The notes under the pieces were generated by a model. That model saw only the letters and a program-made list of their open reading frames with translations, was not told where the DNA came from and searched no databases. From an uncultured Methylococcaceae bacterium (GTDB lineage Bacteria > Pseudomonadota > Gammaproteobacteria > Methylococcales > Methylomonadaceae): a DNA stretch of 64,000 nt. The translations under genes and the position numbers were made by a program. The stretch lies in NCBI GenBank assembly GCA_903938485.1, contig CAJADF010000113.1, forward strand, positions 1-64,000, in the 5' to 3' direction. The first letter of the stretch is position 1, and the number at the start of each line of letters is the position of its first letter. This document shows positions 6,946 to 15,445 of the stretch, one piece after another.

Positions 6946-9033
6946 CTACTTCACTAAACCAATGTCTGGTGCAATAGGTTGAAAGCCGATGTCTTTAAGG
7001 GGGGAAGCAGTGCAGGCGCTTAATTTTTTATTAACGATGCTGATGCAAGGATCAGCAAGAACGCTGTTTCGCTCTATACCTTCTGCTAGCCATTGTTGCC
7101 ATGATGTACCACCAAAGAGTTTATTTAAATCCAGTATTTTATAATCTATAGTCGGTTTGCCTTCTGTCGCCCACACGAGGTTATGCCCGATAACGGTAGA
7201 TTGCATGGGGACAAAATAACGCATTAATAAGCCATTCGGTTTACCCGTTACCATAATATTGCGTTCTATTTTATTACCCTCTGGCCAGGTTCTATTAAAC
7301 ATGGGTGCGGCTAATTCTGGATATTTTTGTTGCCAGAGTGCCGTTTGATAAGGAGAGGCACTTAGATTCTTTGCATTCTGATTCCAATCATAAGCTGGCC
7401 ATCTGTCATCTACTAAAATCGCATAGTAATTAGTTTTAAAGTAGTTATTAAAAATTTTATTATCTCGACCACCACCGACTTGTATGGACATGGTGCCGGC
7501 ATTTTCAAAGATATTATTACTAATTTCAAAGCCACTGCCACCATCATCTAAATATACGCCGACAGAAGCGGTATCTGCATAAACCACCTGATTATTAGCA
7601 ACATTCACGCTTTGTAAACCATAACTAATCATGTCATGAAAATAGTTGTTTCTAATGACATTACCGCGCCAAGACCAATCTCTACCTGAATAAAAAGCGC
7701 CACAATCAGCTGATTGTTCACAAAAATGACTGATGTCGTTTTTCTCTATCAGATGCTCATTTCCTGTTGCTAGGACCGCAATGCCAGAACCGTGTTCTAA
7801 TAAATTATGCGTAATACTAACAGCGACACCATTTACTTCAATACCGGGTGCCATCGTTAATAGTTTTGTTGAAACATCATGAATATGATTGTTATAAATA
7901 ACATGACCAGAAGGCATTAAAGTCAGTTTATCACCCCCTGTCACTATCACGCCATGTGCGCCAGTATGATGAATTTGGCTATTAATAAGCTGTACATTTT
8001 TTCCGGCGTTTATGTGTATACCAATACCATCTATGTTGTGTATATCTAATTCATCTAGGGTTATTTCATTAGAATCTGTCACCGTAACGGCTGTAGCGGT
8101 ACTGTTTTGAAAGCTTATATTTTTAAAACTGATGTTTTTAATCCCTTCCGCGATTAATAAGTTGGGCACAGAGGACACGACAATCTCCGTTGGATTAATA
8201 CCCACAGGAGTAATAAATTTAATTTTTTTATTGGCTTCATCATAAAGCCATTCACTGGGCGCATTTAAAAAACTGGGTAGGTTTTGTAGGTAAAATCTTC
8301 GCCCACTATCTAACGGAAATGCTGTAGAGCTACTTAATTTAAGGCTATTGTTGGCTGGATTAATAGTGTCTATTGCAGTGTATTGATCATACCAATCGTT
8401 ACTAGCAAAAATATGCGCCTGCGCATTTTTAATGTCATCCGGCATATCAGGCAATGGTTCCATAACGGTGAATTGGGTATCTTTATCTAAAGGTAATTTT
8501 ATATGCGCCCAGCCTGCATCTGGCCAGCGGGCTAAATGCAGTTTTTGCTGATTAACATACAACTCAAACTTAGGAGCATTACCTTTTATGCGCTGAGCAT
8601 CAAAAAACTGTGGATTTATAGGTTCTTGCGGAACAGGACATTCCCACTGGTTGTTAGTTTGCTGGCTACAATTAAGTGCAATACCCCCGCTTATTATCAC
8701 TTTGGCGCCCTGCTCGCCTTGCCAAATAATCTCTCTATCCGGTAAGCCAGTATCCATTAAGCTAAAATGCAAGGGATGCGTTAAGGTGTATGTGCCACCG
8801 GCTATGTTAACCGTCACTTTATCATTATAAGTTCCGGACTTTTTTAAACCTCTTATCGCTTGCTTAGCACGTTCTAGGGTTTTAAATGGCCCATCGGTTT
8901 GCGTGGCGTTAGCTGTTTTTAATCCCCCAGTCCATTCATCATTCCCTTGCGGATTAACATAATAATCTGTCGCGTATGCGTTAATGCTAATAATTAAACA
9001 GGCTAAAAGCCCAAAACGCTGGATTTGTTTCAT
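6946..9033 (-). CDS. Exported right-handed parallel beta-helix protein
   Basis: The 695-residue protein has a signal peptide of about 22 residues ending AYA, then YYVNPQGNDEWTGG, a start common to secreted beta-helix proteins related to pectate lyases. Residues 20-110 form a cap (FKTLERAKQAIRGLKK, then a GGTYTLTHPLHF strand). From about residue 295 to 560 there are many short Asn/Gly-rich repeats (SFKNISFQNS, ITHNLLEHGSGIAVL, EISNNIFENAG and similar), the coils of a parallel beta helix. Such proteins often bind, cleave or epimerise polysaccharides in the periplasm or outside the cell. No family-specific catalytic set could be assigned. The neighbouring polysaccharide genes make a glycan substrate plausible. 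Confidence 0.78.
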   Translation of the reverse strand: MKQIQRFGLLACLIISINAYATDYYVNPQGNDEWTGGLKTANATQTDGPFKTLERAKQAIRGLKKSGTYNDKVTVNIAGGTYTLTHPLHFSLMDTGLPDREIIWQGEQGAKVIISGGIALNCSQQTNNQWECPVPQEPINPQFFDAQRIKGNAPKFELYVNQQKLHLARWPDAGWAHIKLPLDKDTQFTVMEPLPDMPDDIKNAQAHIFASNDWYDQYTAIDTINPANNSLKLSSSTAFPLDSGRRFYLQNLPSFLNAPSEWLYDEANKKIKFITPVGINPTEIVVSSVPNLLIAEGIKNISFKNISFQNSTATAVTVTDSNEITLDELDIHNIDGIGIHINAGKNVQLINSQIHHTGAHGVIVTGGDKLTLMPSGHVIYNNHIHDVSTKLLTMAPGIEVNGVAVSITHNLLEHGSGIAVLATGNEHLIEKNDISHFCEQSADCGAFYSGRDWSWRGNVIRNNYFHDMISYGLQSVNVANNQVVYADTASVGVYLDDGGSGFEISNNIFENAGTMSIQVGGGRDNKIFNNYFKTNYYAILVDDRWPAYDWNQNAKNLSASPYQTALWQQKYPELAAPMFNRTWPEGNKIERNIMVTGKPNGLLMRYFVPMQSTVIGHNLVWATEGKPTIDYKILDLNKLFGGTSWQQWLAEGIERNSVLADPCISIVNKKLSACTASPLKDIGFQPIAPDIGLVK

Positions 9034-9130
9034 AAGGTGACGAGATTTTAGCTAATTATTATTGGTTACAATAATAGCATTGCTGGAATCAAGATGGAGA
9101 CACTTCTATCTCGAGCATTAAATCTTTTGT

Positions 9131-10063
9131 TTAAGATGATTTTCTTAAGTTCTTAAGGATTTCTTCTAGAGGCACAAGATTCATGGCCATTCTGAATAAC
9201 ACTTCGTTATTTTGTAACAGGCCATAACAGTGGTAGGTTCTTTGTAAAATGTTGGTGTGGTTTAAAGTGTTGTCGCTCGTTTCTGGTAATTGTTTAACCA
9301 GGATATGTAACCTATCATTATTTTTTAACTGACTCACATACTGTCTATCCACCGAAATCTCATGTGAAGTATACACCATGGGATTTAATTTAAAATCATG
9401 ATTTTCTAGTTGCGCTTTTTCTAACAAAGCACCAGAACTTAAGCTACACGGAAAGATTTCTGGATAATGCGCTATATGCGCCAACTCATCAAAATAATCT
9501 GATTGTTCTGCTAATGAGCCTGATAAAAAGTTTTTAACCGAACCATTGTTCATAAACTTACGTTTAAAAAAATAATCCGTGCCAGGCACCATAGTTAAAT
9601 CTTCTTGCTCATTAAGATCAGGTAGTTTATTTAATTTTGTATCCGCTAAAAACAACGGCAATTGGGTTTCTTTCTTAAAACCTAACAATACCGTTTTATC
9701 ATCAGACTTCATCGAGATTCTGTTACCTAAGGTTAAATTAGGTATGGTTTTAATCAGCGTTTTTTTAATCTCTAAATACACCGGCGTTCTAGGTCTAACC
9801 GCATTAACAAAGGTGATTTGATAATTACTAAAACGCAGATTATTCTCGGCGATAATCTGATCTTCGTGATGTGCGGCTCTATAAAGCTGCATTTGATATT
9901 CTATTAAAGTATTTAGCTGATAACCTAATACGATAGGCCCTTTAAAAGGGTTATGGGTAATCTGCAACCACTTATGTTTATCATGAAACAAATTGAAGTC
10001 ATCCGTTGCATTACGAGCAACTTCAATATGAATTTGATCAAAAATAAATGGTTGGTCTTTCAC
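9131..10063 (-). CDS. Hypothetical protein, possible double-hotdog (MaoC-like) fold
   Basis: A soluble 310-residue protein without signal peptide. The N-terminal 50 residues contain ARNATDDFNLFHD and then NPFKGPIVLGYQL, resembling the start of MaoC-like hydratase domains (substrate-side Asp/His followed by a Gly-rich helix). A second, weaker copy of such a layout could occupy residues 165-300. If right, it would act on acyl-CoA or acyl-carrier thioesters, but the match is by eye and the catalytic pair is not secure. It lies 10 bases downstream of the repeat-rich membrane-anchored gene and is probably cotranscribed with it. I do not assign a function. Confidence 0.45.
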   Translation of the reverse strand: MKDQPFIFDQIHIEVARNATDDFNLFHDKHKWLQITHNPFKGPIVLGYQLNTLIEYQMQLYRAAHHEDQIIAENNLRFSNYQITFVNAVRPRTPVYLEIKKTLIKTIPNLTLGNRISMKSDDKTVLLGFKKETQLPLFLADTKLNKLPDLNEQEDLTMVPGTDYFFKRKFMNNGSVKNFLSGSLAEQSDYFDELAHIAHYPEIFPCSLSSGALLEKAQLENHDFKLNPMVYTSHEISVDRQYVSQLKNNDRLHILVKQLPETSDNTLNHTNILQRTYHCYGLLQNNEVLFRMAMNLVPLEEILKNLRKSS

Positions 10064-10073
10064 AATCTAACGT

Positions 10074-10610
10074 TTAAGGTTTGTAGTTATCTAAAGCTTC
10101 TAATTTTGTAATCGCTGCTTTAATATTAGCTTCTACCGCTTCGGTTAAATCTGCATTTTTATAAACTTGATCTAATAAACCTTCTGCGACTAAAGCGTCT
10201 TTAATCCAACGTTTAGTAAATCTATAGTTAGCATAACTAGTCGCTACTTCACCCGTTAACGGATTTTTTAGGCCTTTTTTTGCAGCAACTGCTTTAGGCG
10301 CCGCTACTTTAATCTCTGCTACTTTAGGCGTCGCTACTTTAATCTCTGCTACTTTAATCTCTGCTACTTTAGGCGTCGCTACTTTAATCTCGGCTACTTT
10401 AGGCGTCGCTTTTTTAATAACTTTAGGTTTAATAGGTGTTGCTTTTTTAGCGGTTACAGATGCCGCTGGCTTGGCTTCTGCAACTGCATTATCAGTTTCT
10501 AAATCTTTTTTGGGTTCTTCTGCTTTAGGTGCTTCTTTCTTCTCATTACCAGACTTATATACAACATAAGCCACAAATATAATGAGTAATACAAATATCA
10601 ACTCTTCCAT
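10074..10610 (-). CDS. Membrane-anchored Lys/Ala/Pro-rich repeat protein
   Basis: The 178-residue protein starts with one hydrophobic segment (residues 3-18, EELIFVLLIIFVAYVVY), so it is probably anchored with its bulk in the cytoplasm or periplasm. Residues 25-112 are a low-complexity Lys/Ala/Pro/Val linker containing repeated decapeptides KVAEIKVATP. Residues 113-178 form a compact-looking domain (NPLTGEVATSYANYRFTKRWIKDALVAEGLL, then a helical end). The linker and small C-terminal domain look like a tethered binding module. I do not recognise the C-terminal family. The gene is followed after 10 bases by the possible hotdog-fold gene. Confidence 0.7.
   Translation of the reverse strand: MEELIFVLLIIFVAYVVYKSGNEKKEAPKAEEPKKDLETDNAVAEAKPAASVTAKKATPIKPKVIKKATPKVAEIKVATPKVAEIKVAEIKVATPKVAEIKVAAPKAVAAKKGLKNPLTGEVATSYANYRFTKRWIKDALVAEGLLDQVYKNADLTEAVEANIKAAITKLEALDNYKP
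10293..10409 (-). repeat. 30-base tandem repeats encoding KVAEIKVATP units
   Basis: The stretch contains about four copies of a unit of roughly 30 bases, one of them shortened. The encoded residues 68-106 alternate KVAEI and KVATP or KVAAP. The copies are nearly identical at the DNA level, which indicates recent duplication. Confidence 0.85.
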
Positions 10611-10777
10611 ACTGCCCCCTTTTTTGTTATTTATTACTACAAGTATAGAGAAAATCTCTTAACTACCACATCATAAACAATCACACAAAGCCAATATACC
10701 AGAAGGATTGTAGCAAGTTAAGCAATAAATCCCTCGCTTAATCCTAGCTCTACAGTCGGTTATTTATCAAGCTCGTG

Positions 10778-10783
10778 TATAAT
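10778..10783 (+). promoter_or_regulatory. Candidate -10 element (TATAAT)
   Basis: A perfect TATAAT lies 43 bases before the ATG of the spermidine-synthase-like gene, with no good -35 hexamer at 16-18 bases upstream. It is the best promoter candidate in the divergent gap between that gene and the minus-strand repeat protein. Confidence 0.4.
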
Positions 10784-10825
10784 AAGCTTTAATTGTTAAA
10801 TTTTACTGACAACTGTCAGATTGCC

Positions 10826-11632
10826 ATGCACAAATATGAAGGCCTAGTAATCCATGAAAGCTATGATGATGAAGGCATCATAGAAATTGTTGAGCAAAAA
10901 GGCGTTCGTTCTTTACATTTTGGTACGCAAGCAAAACAAAGTAGTATTTTTTTAGCTGATCCCGATAAATTACAGCTAGATTATGTGCGGGCAATGACGA
11001 GCTGGTTATTGTTTAAAGAATCACCGGATGAGGCTTTATTGGTTGGATTGGGTGGCGGCTCTTTAACCAAACATTTATTACTCCACTTTACTGAGTGTCA
11101 TTTAAAAGTGCTGGAATACAGAAAAGGCGTCGTTAAAATTGCCCGTAGCTATTTTGACCTACCCTTAGACCCACGACTCAAAATAATTGTGGATGATGGT
11201 GGTGCTTATATTAAACAACGCTATGAAGACTATCGAGAAAAATACGATTTAGTGATTATTGATGCCTTTGATCATGAAGGCGTTGCTAGCAGTGTTCGTA
11301 ATGAAGCTTTTTTTGATGCCTGTAAAGCCTTATTAAAAAAAGAAGGCATACTGGTAATGAACTTATGGGGTGGCACCAGTAATCCAGAGTTTCAGCAAAT
11401 ATCGCTATGGTTAGGTAATGTCTTTAATTGGCAAACTTTATTTTTACCCGTAACAGATCGATCCAATATTATCGCTTTTGCTTTTAATGACTATACACCC
11501 CATACCAACCTTAAAGATTTACGATTAAAAGCCTTAGCGTTAGAAGAGCAGTACCAAATAGAATTTCCGACTTTTTTAAGAGATCTTAAAAAACACAATA
11601 CCAGTACCTTTAACCAAGTGATAAAGAAATGA
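10826..11632 (+). CDS. Spermidine synthase-like protein (SpeE family)
   Basis: The protein of about 268 residues has the methyltransferase-like fold of polyamine aminopropyltransferases. Key pieces are the [22 protein letters not shown] segment, the Gly-rich [13 protein letters not shown] nucleotide-binding loop, the acidic strand [13 protein letters not shown] and VDDGGAY, and [12 protein letters not shown] at the active site. True SpeE enzymes normally have Tyr-Asp-(Ile/Val)-Ile and an Asp pair (DD/DS) here; the acidic residue after DLVIIDA is kept, but the following residues differ, so the substrate may not be spermidine. An upstream TTG at 10793 is in frame, but the ATG at 10826 fits family starts better. 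The stop overlaps the ATG of ygiQ (ATGA), so the two genes are coupled. Confidence 0.72.
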   Translation: MHKYEGLVIHESYDDEGIIEIVEQKGVRSLHFGTQAKQSSIFLADPDKLQLDYVRAMTSWLLFKESPDEALLVGLGGGSLTKHLLLHFTECHLKVLEYRKGVVKIARSYFDLPLDPRLKIIVDDGGAYIKQRYEDYREKYDLVIIDAFDHEGVASSVRNEAFFDACKALLKKEGILVMNLWGGTSNPEFQQISLWLGNVFNWQTLFLPVTDRSNIIAFAFNDYTPHTNLKDLRLKALALEEQYQIEFPTFLRDLKKHNTSTFNQVIKK

Positions 11633-13800
11633 GTTCCACTGTTTTATCCCCTCCTCCCGGACTTTTCAACTACCGTAAATACTGGGCACAGCGTTTTGGT
11701 GTAGCCCCAATATTACCGATGAGTCTAGCTGAAATGGAAGCATTGGGATGGGACAGTTGTGATGTTATCTTGGTAACGGGGGATGCTTATATTGATCATC
11801 CTAGTTTTGGTATGGCTTTAATTGGTCGTTTATTAGAAGCTCAAGGTTTTAGAGTCGGTATTATTTCGCAACCGGATTGGACCAGCGCTAAAGATTTTAC
11901 CCAATTAGGCCGACCTAATTTATTTTTTGGCGTCACCGGTGGCAACATGGATTCCATGGTTAACCGTTACACCTCTGATAAAAAAATCCGCTCAAATGAT
12001 GCTTATACAGCAGATGGTGCGGCCGGTAAACGTCCTGACCGCGCTGTTAATGTGTACTCTCATCGCTGCCGTGAGGCTTATAAAGATGTACCTATTATTA
12101 TAGGTGGCATTGAAGCCAGCTTAAGACGTATTGCGCATTATGATTACTGGTCTGATAAAGTCCGTAAATCTGTTTTATTAGATTCAAAAGCCGATTTATT
12201 GGTCTATGGTAATGCAGAGCGCCAAATAGTAGAGATTGCGCATCGCTTAGCGCAAGACGAACCCATATCTGATCTTAAAGGGATTCGCGGCACGGTACAT
12301 TTTGTAAAACAAATTCCAGAAGGCTTTCGGGTAAAAGACTCAACAGAAATTGATAAACCTGGCGCATTAAGCCCGCTCCAAAACCCATATCAAGAAGAAC
12401 CCGCTTGCGACAAAAAACCAGAAGCAGACGCTAATCCTGCAGAAATCTCAGTAGCGGTTAATAGTATCGGTAATCTTAAACAACTAATGCGAGATTCTCG
12501 GTCACAAACTGTGATTAGATTACCGGCTTATGAAGCCGTTAAAGACGACCCCATTTTATACGCACATGCATCTCGCGTTATGCATGGCGAAACCAACCCC
12601 GGTAATGCCAGACCCTTAATTCAGCAACACGAAAGCAGACAAGTATGGATTAATCCCCCCCCTATTCCTTTAACCACTAAAGAAATGGATGGGGTGTTTG
12701 ATTTACCTTATTCGCGTATACCCCATAAAGCCTATGGCGATGCAAATGTACCGGCGTTTGAAATGATTCAACACTCGGTTAATATCATGCGAGGTTGTTT
12801 TGGTGGCTGTACTTTTTGTTCTATTACCGAACACGAAGGTCGTATTATTCAAAGTCGTTCTGAAGATTCTATTATCAGAGAAATTGAAGCCATTCGCGAT
12901 ACCTCGCCTAAGTTTACGGGACATATTTCTGATTTAGGTGGCCCAACTGCCAATATGTATCGTTTGGCTTGTAAAGATGAAAAGATTGAAAAAGCCTGTC
13001 GGAAACCATCTTGCGTCTATCCAGGTATTTGTCCTAATTTAGATACCAACCATACACCTTTAATTAAACTGTATCGAAGAGCCCGCGCCTTACCCGGTAT
13101 TAAAAAGATATTTATCGCCTCTGGCCTTAGATATGATTTAGCGGTTGAATCTCCTGAATATGTTAAAGAGTTGGTAACCCATCATGTGGGTGGATATTTA
13201 AAGATTGCCCCAGAACATACCGAACAAGGGCCTTTATCAAAAATGATGAAGCCTGGCATGGGCACTTATGACCGTTTTAAAGAGATGTTTGATAAATACT
13301 CTAAAGAAGCGGGCAAAGAACAATATTTAATTCCGTATTTTATAGCGGCACATCCGGGTACCACCGACCAAGACATGCTTAATTTGGCTTTATGGTTAAA
13401 AAGCCATGGTTTTAGAGCGGATCAAGTACAAGCATTTTTACCCTCGCCTATGTCTATAGCCACAGCGATGTATCACTCTGGTAAAGATACTTTGCATAAG
13501 GTAAGTCGCAAAGCGGAAGATATTTCGATACCCAAATCCATTAAACAACGCCGCTTACACAAAGCCTTTTTACGTTATCACGATCCTAAAAACTGGCCGA
13601 TATTACGTGATGCTTTAAACGCGATGGGGCGTAATGATTTAATCGGTAATGGCAAACACCATTTGATCCCGTCTTTTCAACCCAAAGGCACGGGTGAAAG
13701 CTTAACTAAGATCCAACAATTTAAAACTAAGTTTACCGGTCTAGATAATAAGCCTGCTAAAAAAACCTTTGGTAAAAATAAAAACACAAAAAAAAGATAA
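11629..13800 (+). CDS. ygiQ: YgiQ family radical SAM protein
   Basis: A 723-residue radical SAM enzyme of the YgiQ family, whose physiological reaction is not established. The N-terminal part resembles a cobalamin-binding-type fold ([18 protein letters not shown]). The iron-sulphur cluster motif C-x3-C-x2-C is C390, C394 and C397 in [12 protein letters not shown]. Next come family-typical segments such as [10 protein letters not shown], a Cys-containing [12 protein letters not shown] block and [13 protein letters not shown]. The C-terminal 60 residues are basic and low complexity. The gene overlaps the end of the spermidine-synthase-like gene by four bases, so they share a transcript. Length and motif order fit the family well. 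Confidence 0.93.
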   Translation: MSSTVLSPPPGLFNYRKYWAQRFGVAPILPMSLAEMEALGWDSCDVILVTGDAYIDHPSFGMALIGRLLEAQGFRVGIISQPDWTSAKDFTQLGRPNLFFGVTGGNMDSMVNRYTSDKKIRSNDAYTADGAAGKRPDRAVNVYSHRCREAYKDVPIIIGGIEASLRRIAHYDYWSDKVRKSVLLDSKADLLVYGNAERQIVEIAHRLAQDEPISDLKGIRGTVHFVKQIPEGFRVKDSTEIDKPGALSPLQNPYQEEPACDKKPEADANPAEISVAVNSIGNLKQLMRDSRSQTVIRLPAYEAVKDDPILYAHASRVMHGETNPGNARPLIQQHESRQVWINPPPIPLTTKEMDGVFDLPYSRIPHKAYGDANVPAFEMIQHSVNIMRGCFGGCTFCSITEHEGRIIQSRSEDSIIREIEAIRDTSPKFTGHISDLGGPTANMYRLACKDEKIEKACRKPSCVYPGICPNLDTNHTPLIKLYRRARALPGIKKIFIASGLRYDLAVESPEYVKELVTHHVGGYLKIAPEHTEQGPLSKMMKPGMGTYDRFKEMFDKYSKEAGKEQYLIPYFIAAHPGTTDQDMLNLALWLKSHGFRADQVQAFLPSPMSIATAMYHSGKDTLHKVSRKAEDISIPKSIKQRRLHKAFLRYHDPKNWPILRDALNAMGRNDLIGNGKHHLIPSFQPKGTGESLTKIQQFKTKFTGLDNKPAKKTFGKNKNTKKR

Positions 13801-13805
13801 AATAC

Positions 13806-13833
13806 TTTTCAAACCAAATTAATCTTGTATAAT
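13806..13833 (+). promoter_or_regulatory. Candidate sigma-70 promoter of the tRNA-Thr pair
   Basis: TTTTCA at 13806-13811 and TATAAT at 13828-13833 are separated by 16 bases. The -10 lies 12 bases before the first tRNA base, so the transcript would start almost at the tRNA. Confidence 0.5.
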
Positions 13834-13844
13834 ATCGCTTCTTC

Positions 13845-13920
13845 GCTGGTGTAGCTCAGTCGGTAGAGCAGCTGATTTGTAATCAGCCGGTCAGGAGTTC
13901 GAATCCCCTCACTAGCTCCA
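13845..13920 (+). tRNA. tRNA-Thr (anticodon TGT), copy 1
   Basis: The 76 bases fold as a complete tRNA. The acceptor stem pairs GCTGGTG with CACTAGC (one G-T pair). D-loop sequence AGCTCAGTCGGTAGAGC, anticodon stem GCTGA/TCAGC with loop TTTGTAA, and T-loop GTTCGAATC follow. CCA is encoded at the 3' end. The anticodon TGT reads ACA threonine codons. Confidence 0.97.
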
Positions 13921-13993
13921 TATTTTTAATTAACTAAACCTTAAAACTTAGTTAATCTTATTAAGTACTCTAACTTAATAAATCACAGTTGTT

Positions 13994-14069
13994 GCTGGTG
14001 TAGCTCAGTCGGTAGAGCAGCTGATTTGTAATCAGCCGGTCAGGAGTTCGAATCCCCTCACTAGCTCCA
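13994..14069 (+). tRNA. tRNA-Thr (anticodon TGT), copy 2
   Basis: This copy is identical, base for base, to the tRNA 73 bases upstream, including the encoded CCA. The spacer between them has no promoter of comparable quality, so the two are probably processed from one transcript that ends at the hairpin following this copy. Confidence 0.97.
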
Positions 14070-14075
14070 TAATAC

Positions 14076-14108
14076 AAAGGCCTAGATAGAAATATCTAGG
14101 CCTTTTTT
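14076..14108 (+). terminator. Rho-independent terminator of the tRNA-Thr unit
   Basis: A perfect 13-base-pair stem (AAAGGCCTAGATA with TATCTAGGCCTTT) around a GAAA loop is followed by a run of T. It begins 7 bases after the second tRNA. Confidence 0.9.
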
Positions 14109-14237
14109 ATTGCCCATTAAAAAACGCCTCCATACTTATCCTGATCTTTTTAATTACAATTAAAAAGCTTTTAAACTTTTTATCGTAAAATTTAGTTTAA
14201 TATTGACAATTAACTCTCGTTTCTAATCATTTTTATC

Positions 14238-15440
14238 ATGAGTCAAAACAATCTGCATCAAGATTTACAGACAACCACCCATTACAAAAGAAATATTGGG
14301 CTGGTTTTAGGACTATTATTTATCTTTGTATCGATTGGTTTTTATTTTACCTATAAAACAAAAACACCTACAACCGATGTATCTAATACTCAACAAACAC
14401 ATGCACCGGATTTTCATGACACCCCCACTCCGGTATCCGTTGAAGTTGCTTCAGAAACCGACTTTCCCATTTATTTAAATGGTTTAGGGACAGTAACGGC
14501 ATTACGCACAGTAACCGTTAAACCGCGCGTTGATGGCGAACTTGTAAAGATCAGCTTTACCGAAGGACAACTTGTTAAACAAGGAGACTTATTAGCTGAG
14601 ATTGATCCAAGATCCTTTGAGATTCAGTTACAGCAAGCCGAGGGCCAATTAATTCGTGATGAAGCCTTACTTAAAAATGCTCAATTAGATCAACAACGCT
14701 ATCAAAAACTATTAGAACAAGATTCAATTGCCGCGCAACAAACCATGACTCAAGCCGCCTTAGTAAAGCAATATGAAGGCTTAGTTACCATGGATAAAGC
14801 GCAAGTTAACAACGCAAAACTACAACTAAGTTATACTCACATCACTGCACCCATTTCAGGTAAAGTCGGTTTACGTTTAATTGATCAAGGTAATATTGTT
14901 CATACTAACGATAGCACTGGCTTAGTCATTATTACCCAATTACAACCTGTTACTGTCATTTTTACACTTGCTGAAGACCAAATCCAACCCATCTTAAAAC
15001 GTTTACGCTCCAACCAAACCGTCACCATCACTGCTTTTGATCGAGGTGGCAAAAATAGCCTAGCGGAAGGCAAGTTATTAGCTATTGATAATCAAATTGA
15101 TCCCCTGACAGGCACCCTAAAACTAAAAGCTCAATTTGATAATCTGGACAGTCGTTTATTTGCTAATCAATTTGTTAACATTAGAATGCATTTAGAAACC
15201 ATTAAAAATGCTATTCAAATTTCTAGTTCTGCTTTACAACAAGATACCCAAGGTCAGTTTGTTTATGTGGTTAAAGCCAACAATACTGTGGAATTACGTC
15301 GTGTAAAAAAAGGTGCGATCGAAGGTGATAAAACGTGGATAGAACAAAATCTAACTGAAGGTGAAATGGTTATTATTGAGGGTTTTGATCGCTTAAAAGA
15401 CGGCAGTAAGATTGATATGACGCCACCTAATAAGCTATAA
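14238..15440 (+). CDS. RND efflux adaptor subunit, MdtA-like
   Basis: The 400-residue periplasmic adaptor has an N-terminal membrane anchor (residues 20-38) and then the usual membrane-fusion layout. A first lipoyl half ([31 protein letters not shown]) is followed by a coiled-coil hairpin at about 130-195, the second lipoyl half ([20 protein letters not shown]), and a beta-barrel and membrane-proximal domain. Such proteins link an inner-membrane RND pump to an outer-membrane channel. It is 5 bases ahead of the first of two RND permease genes, an arrangement like mdtABC with a two-permease pump. A TTGACA at 14203-14208 lies upstream, but spacing to the start is too short for a secure promoter call. 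Confidence 0.9.
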   Translation: MSQNNLHQDLQTTTHYKRNIGLVLGLLFIFVSIGFYFTYKTKTPTTDVSNTQQTHAPDFHDTPTPVSVEVASETDFPIYLNGLGTVTALRTVTVKPRVDGELVKISFTEGQLVKQGDLLAEIDPRSFEIQLQQAEGQLIRDEALLKNAQLDQQRYQKLLEQDSIAAQQTMTQAALVKQYEGLVTMDKAQVNNAKLQLSYTHITAPISGKVGLRLIDQGNIVHTNDSTGLVIITQLQPVTVIFTLAEDQIQPILKRLRSNQTVTITAFDRGGKNSLAEGKLLAIDNQIDPLTGTLKLKAQFDNLDSRLFANQFVNIRMHLETIKNAIQISSSALQQDTQGQFVYVVKANNTVELRRVKKGAIEGDKTWIEQNLTEGEMVIIEGFDRLKDGSKIDMTPPNKL

Positions 15441-15445
15441 AAACC

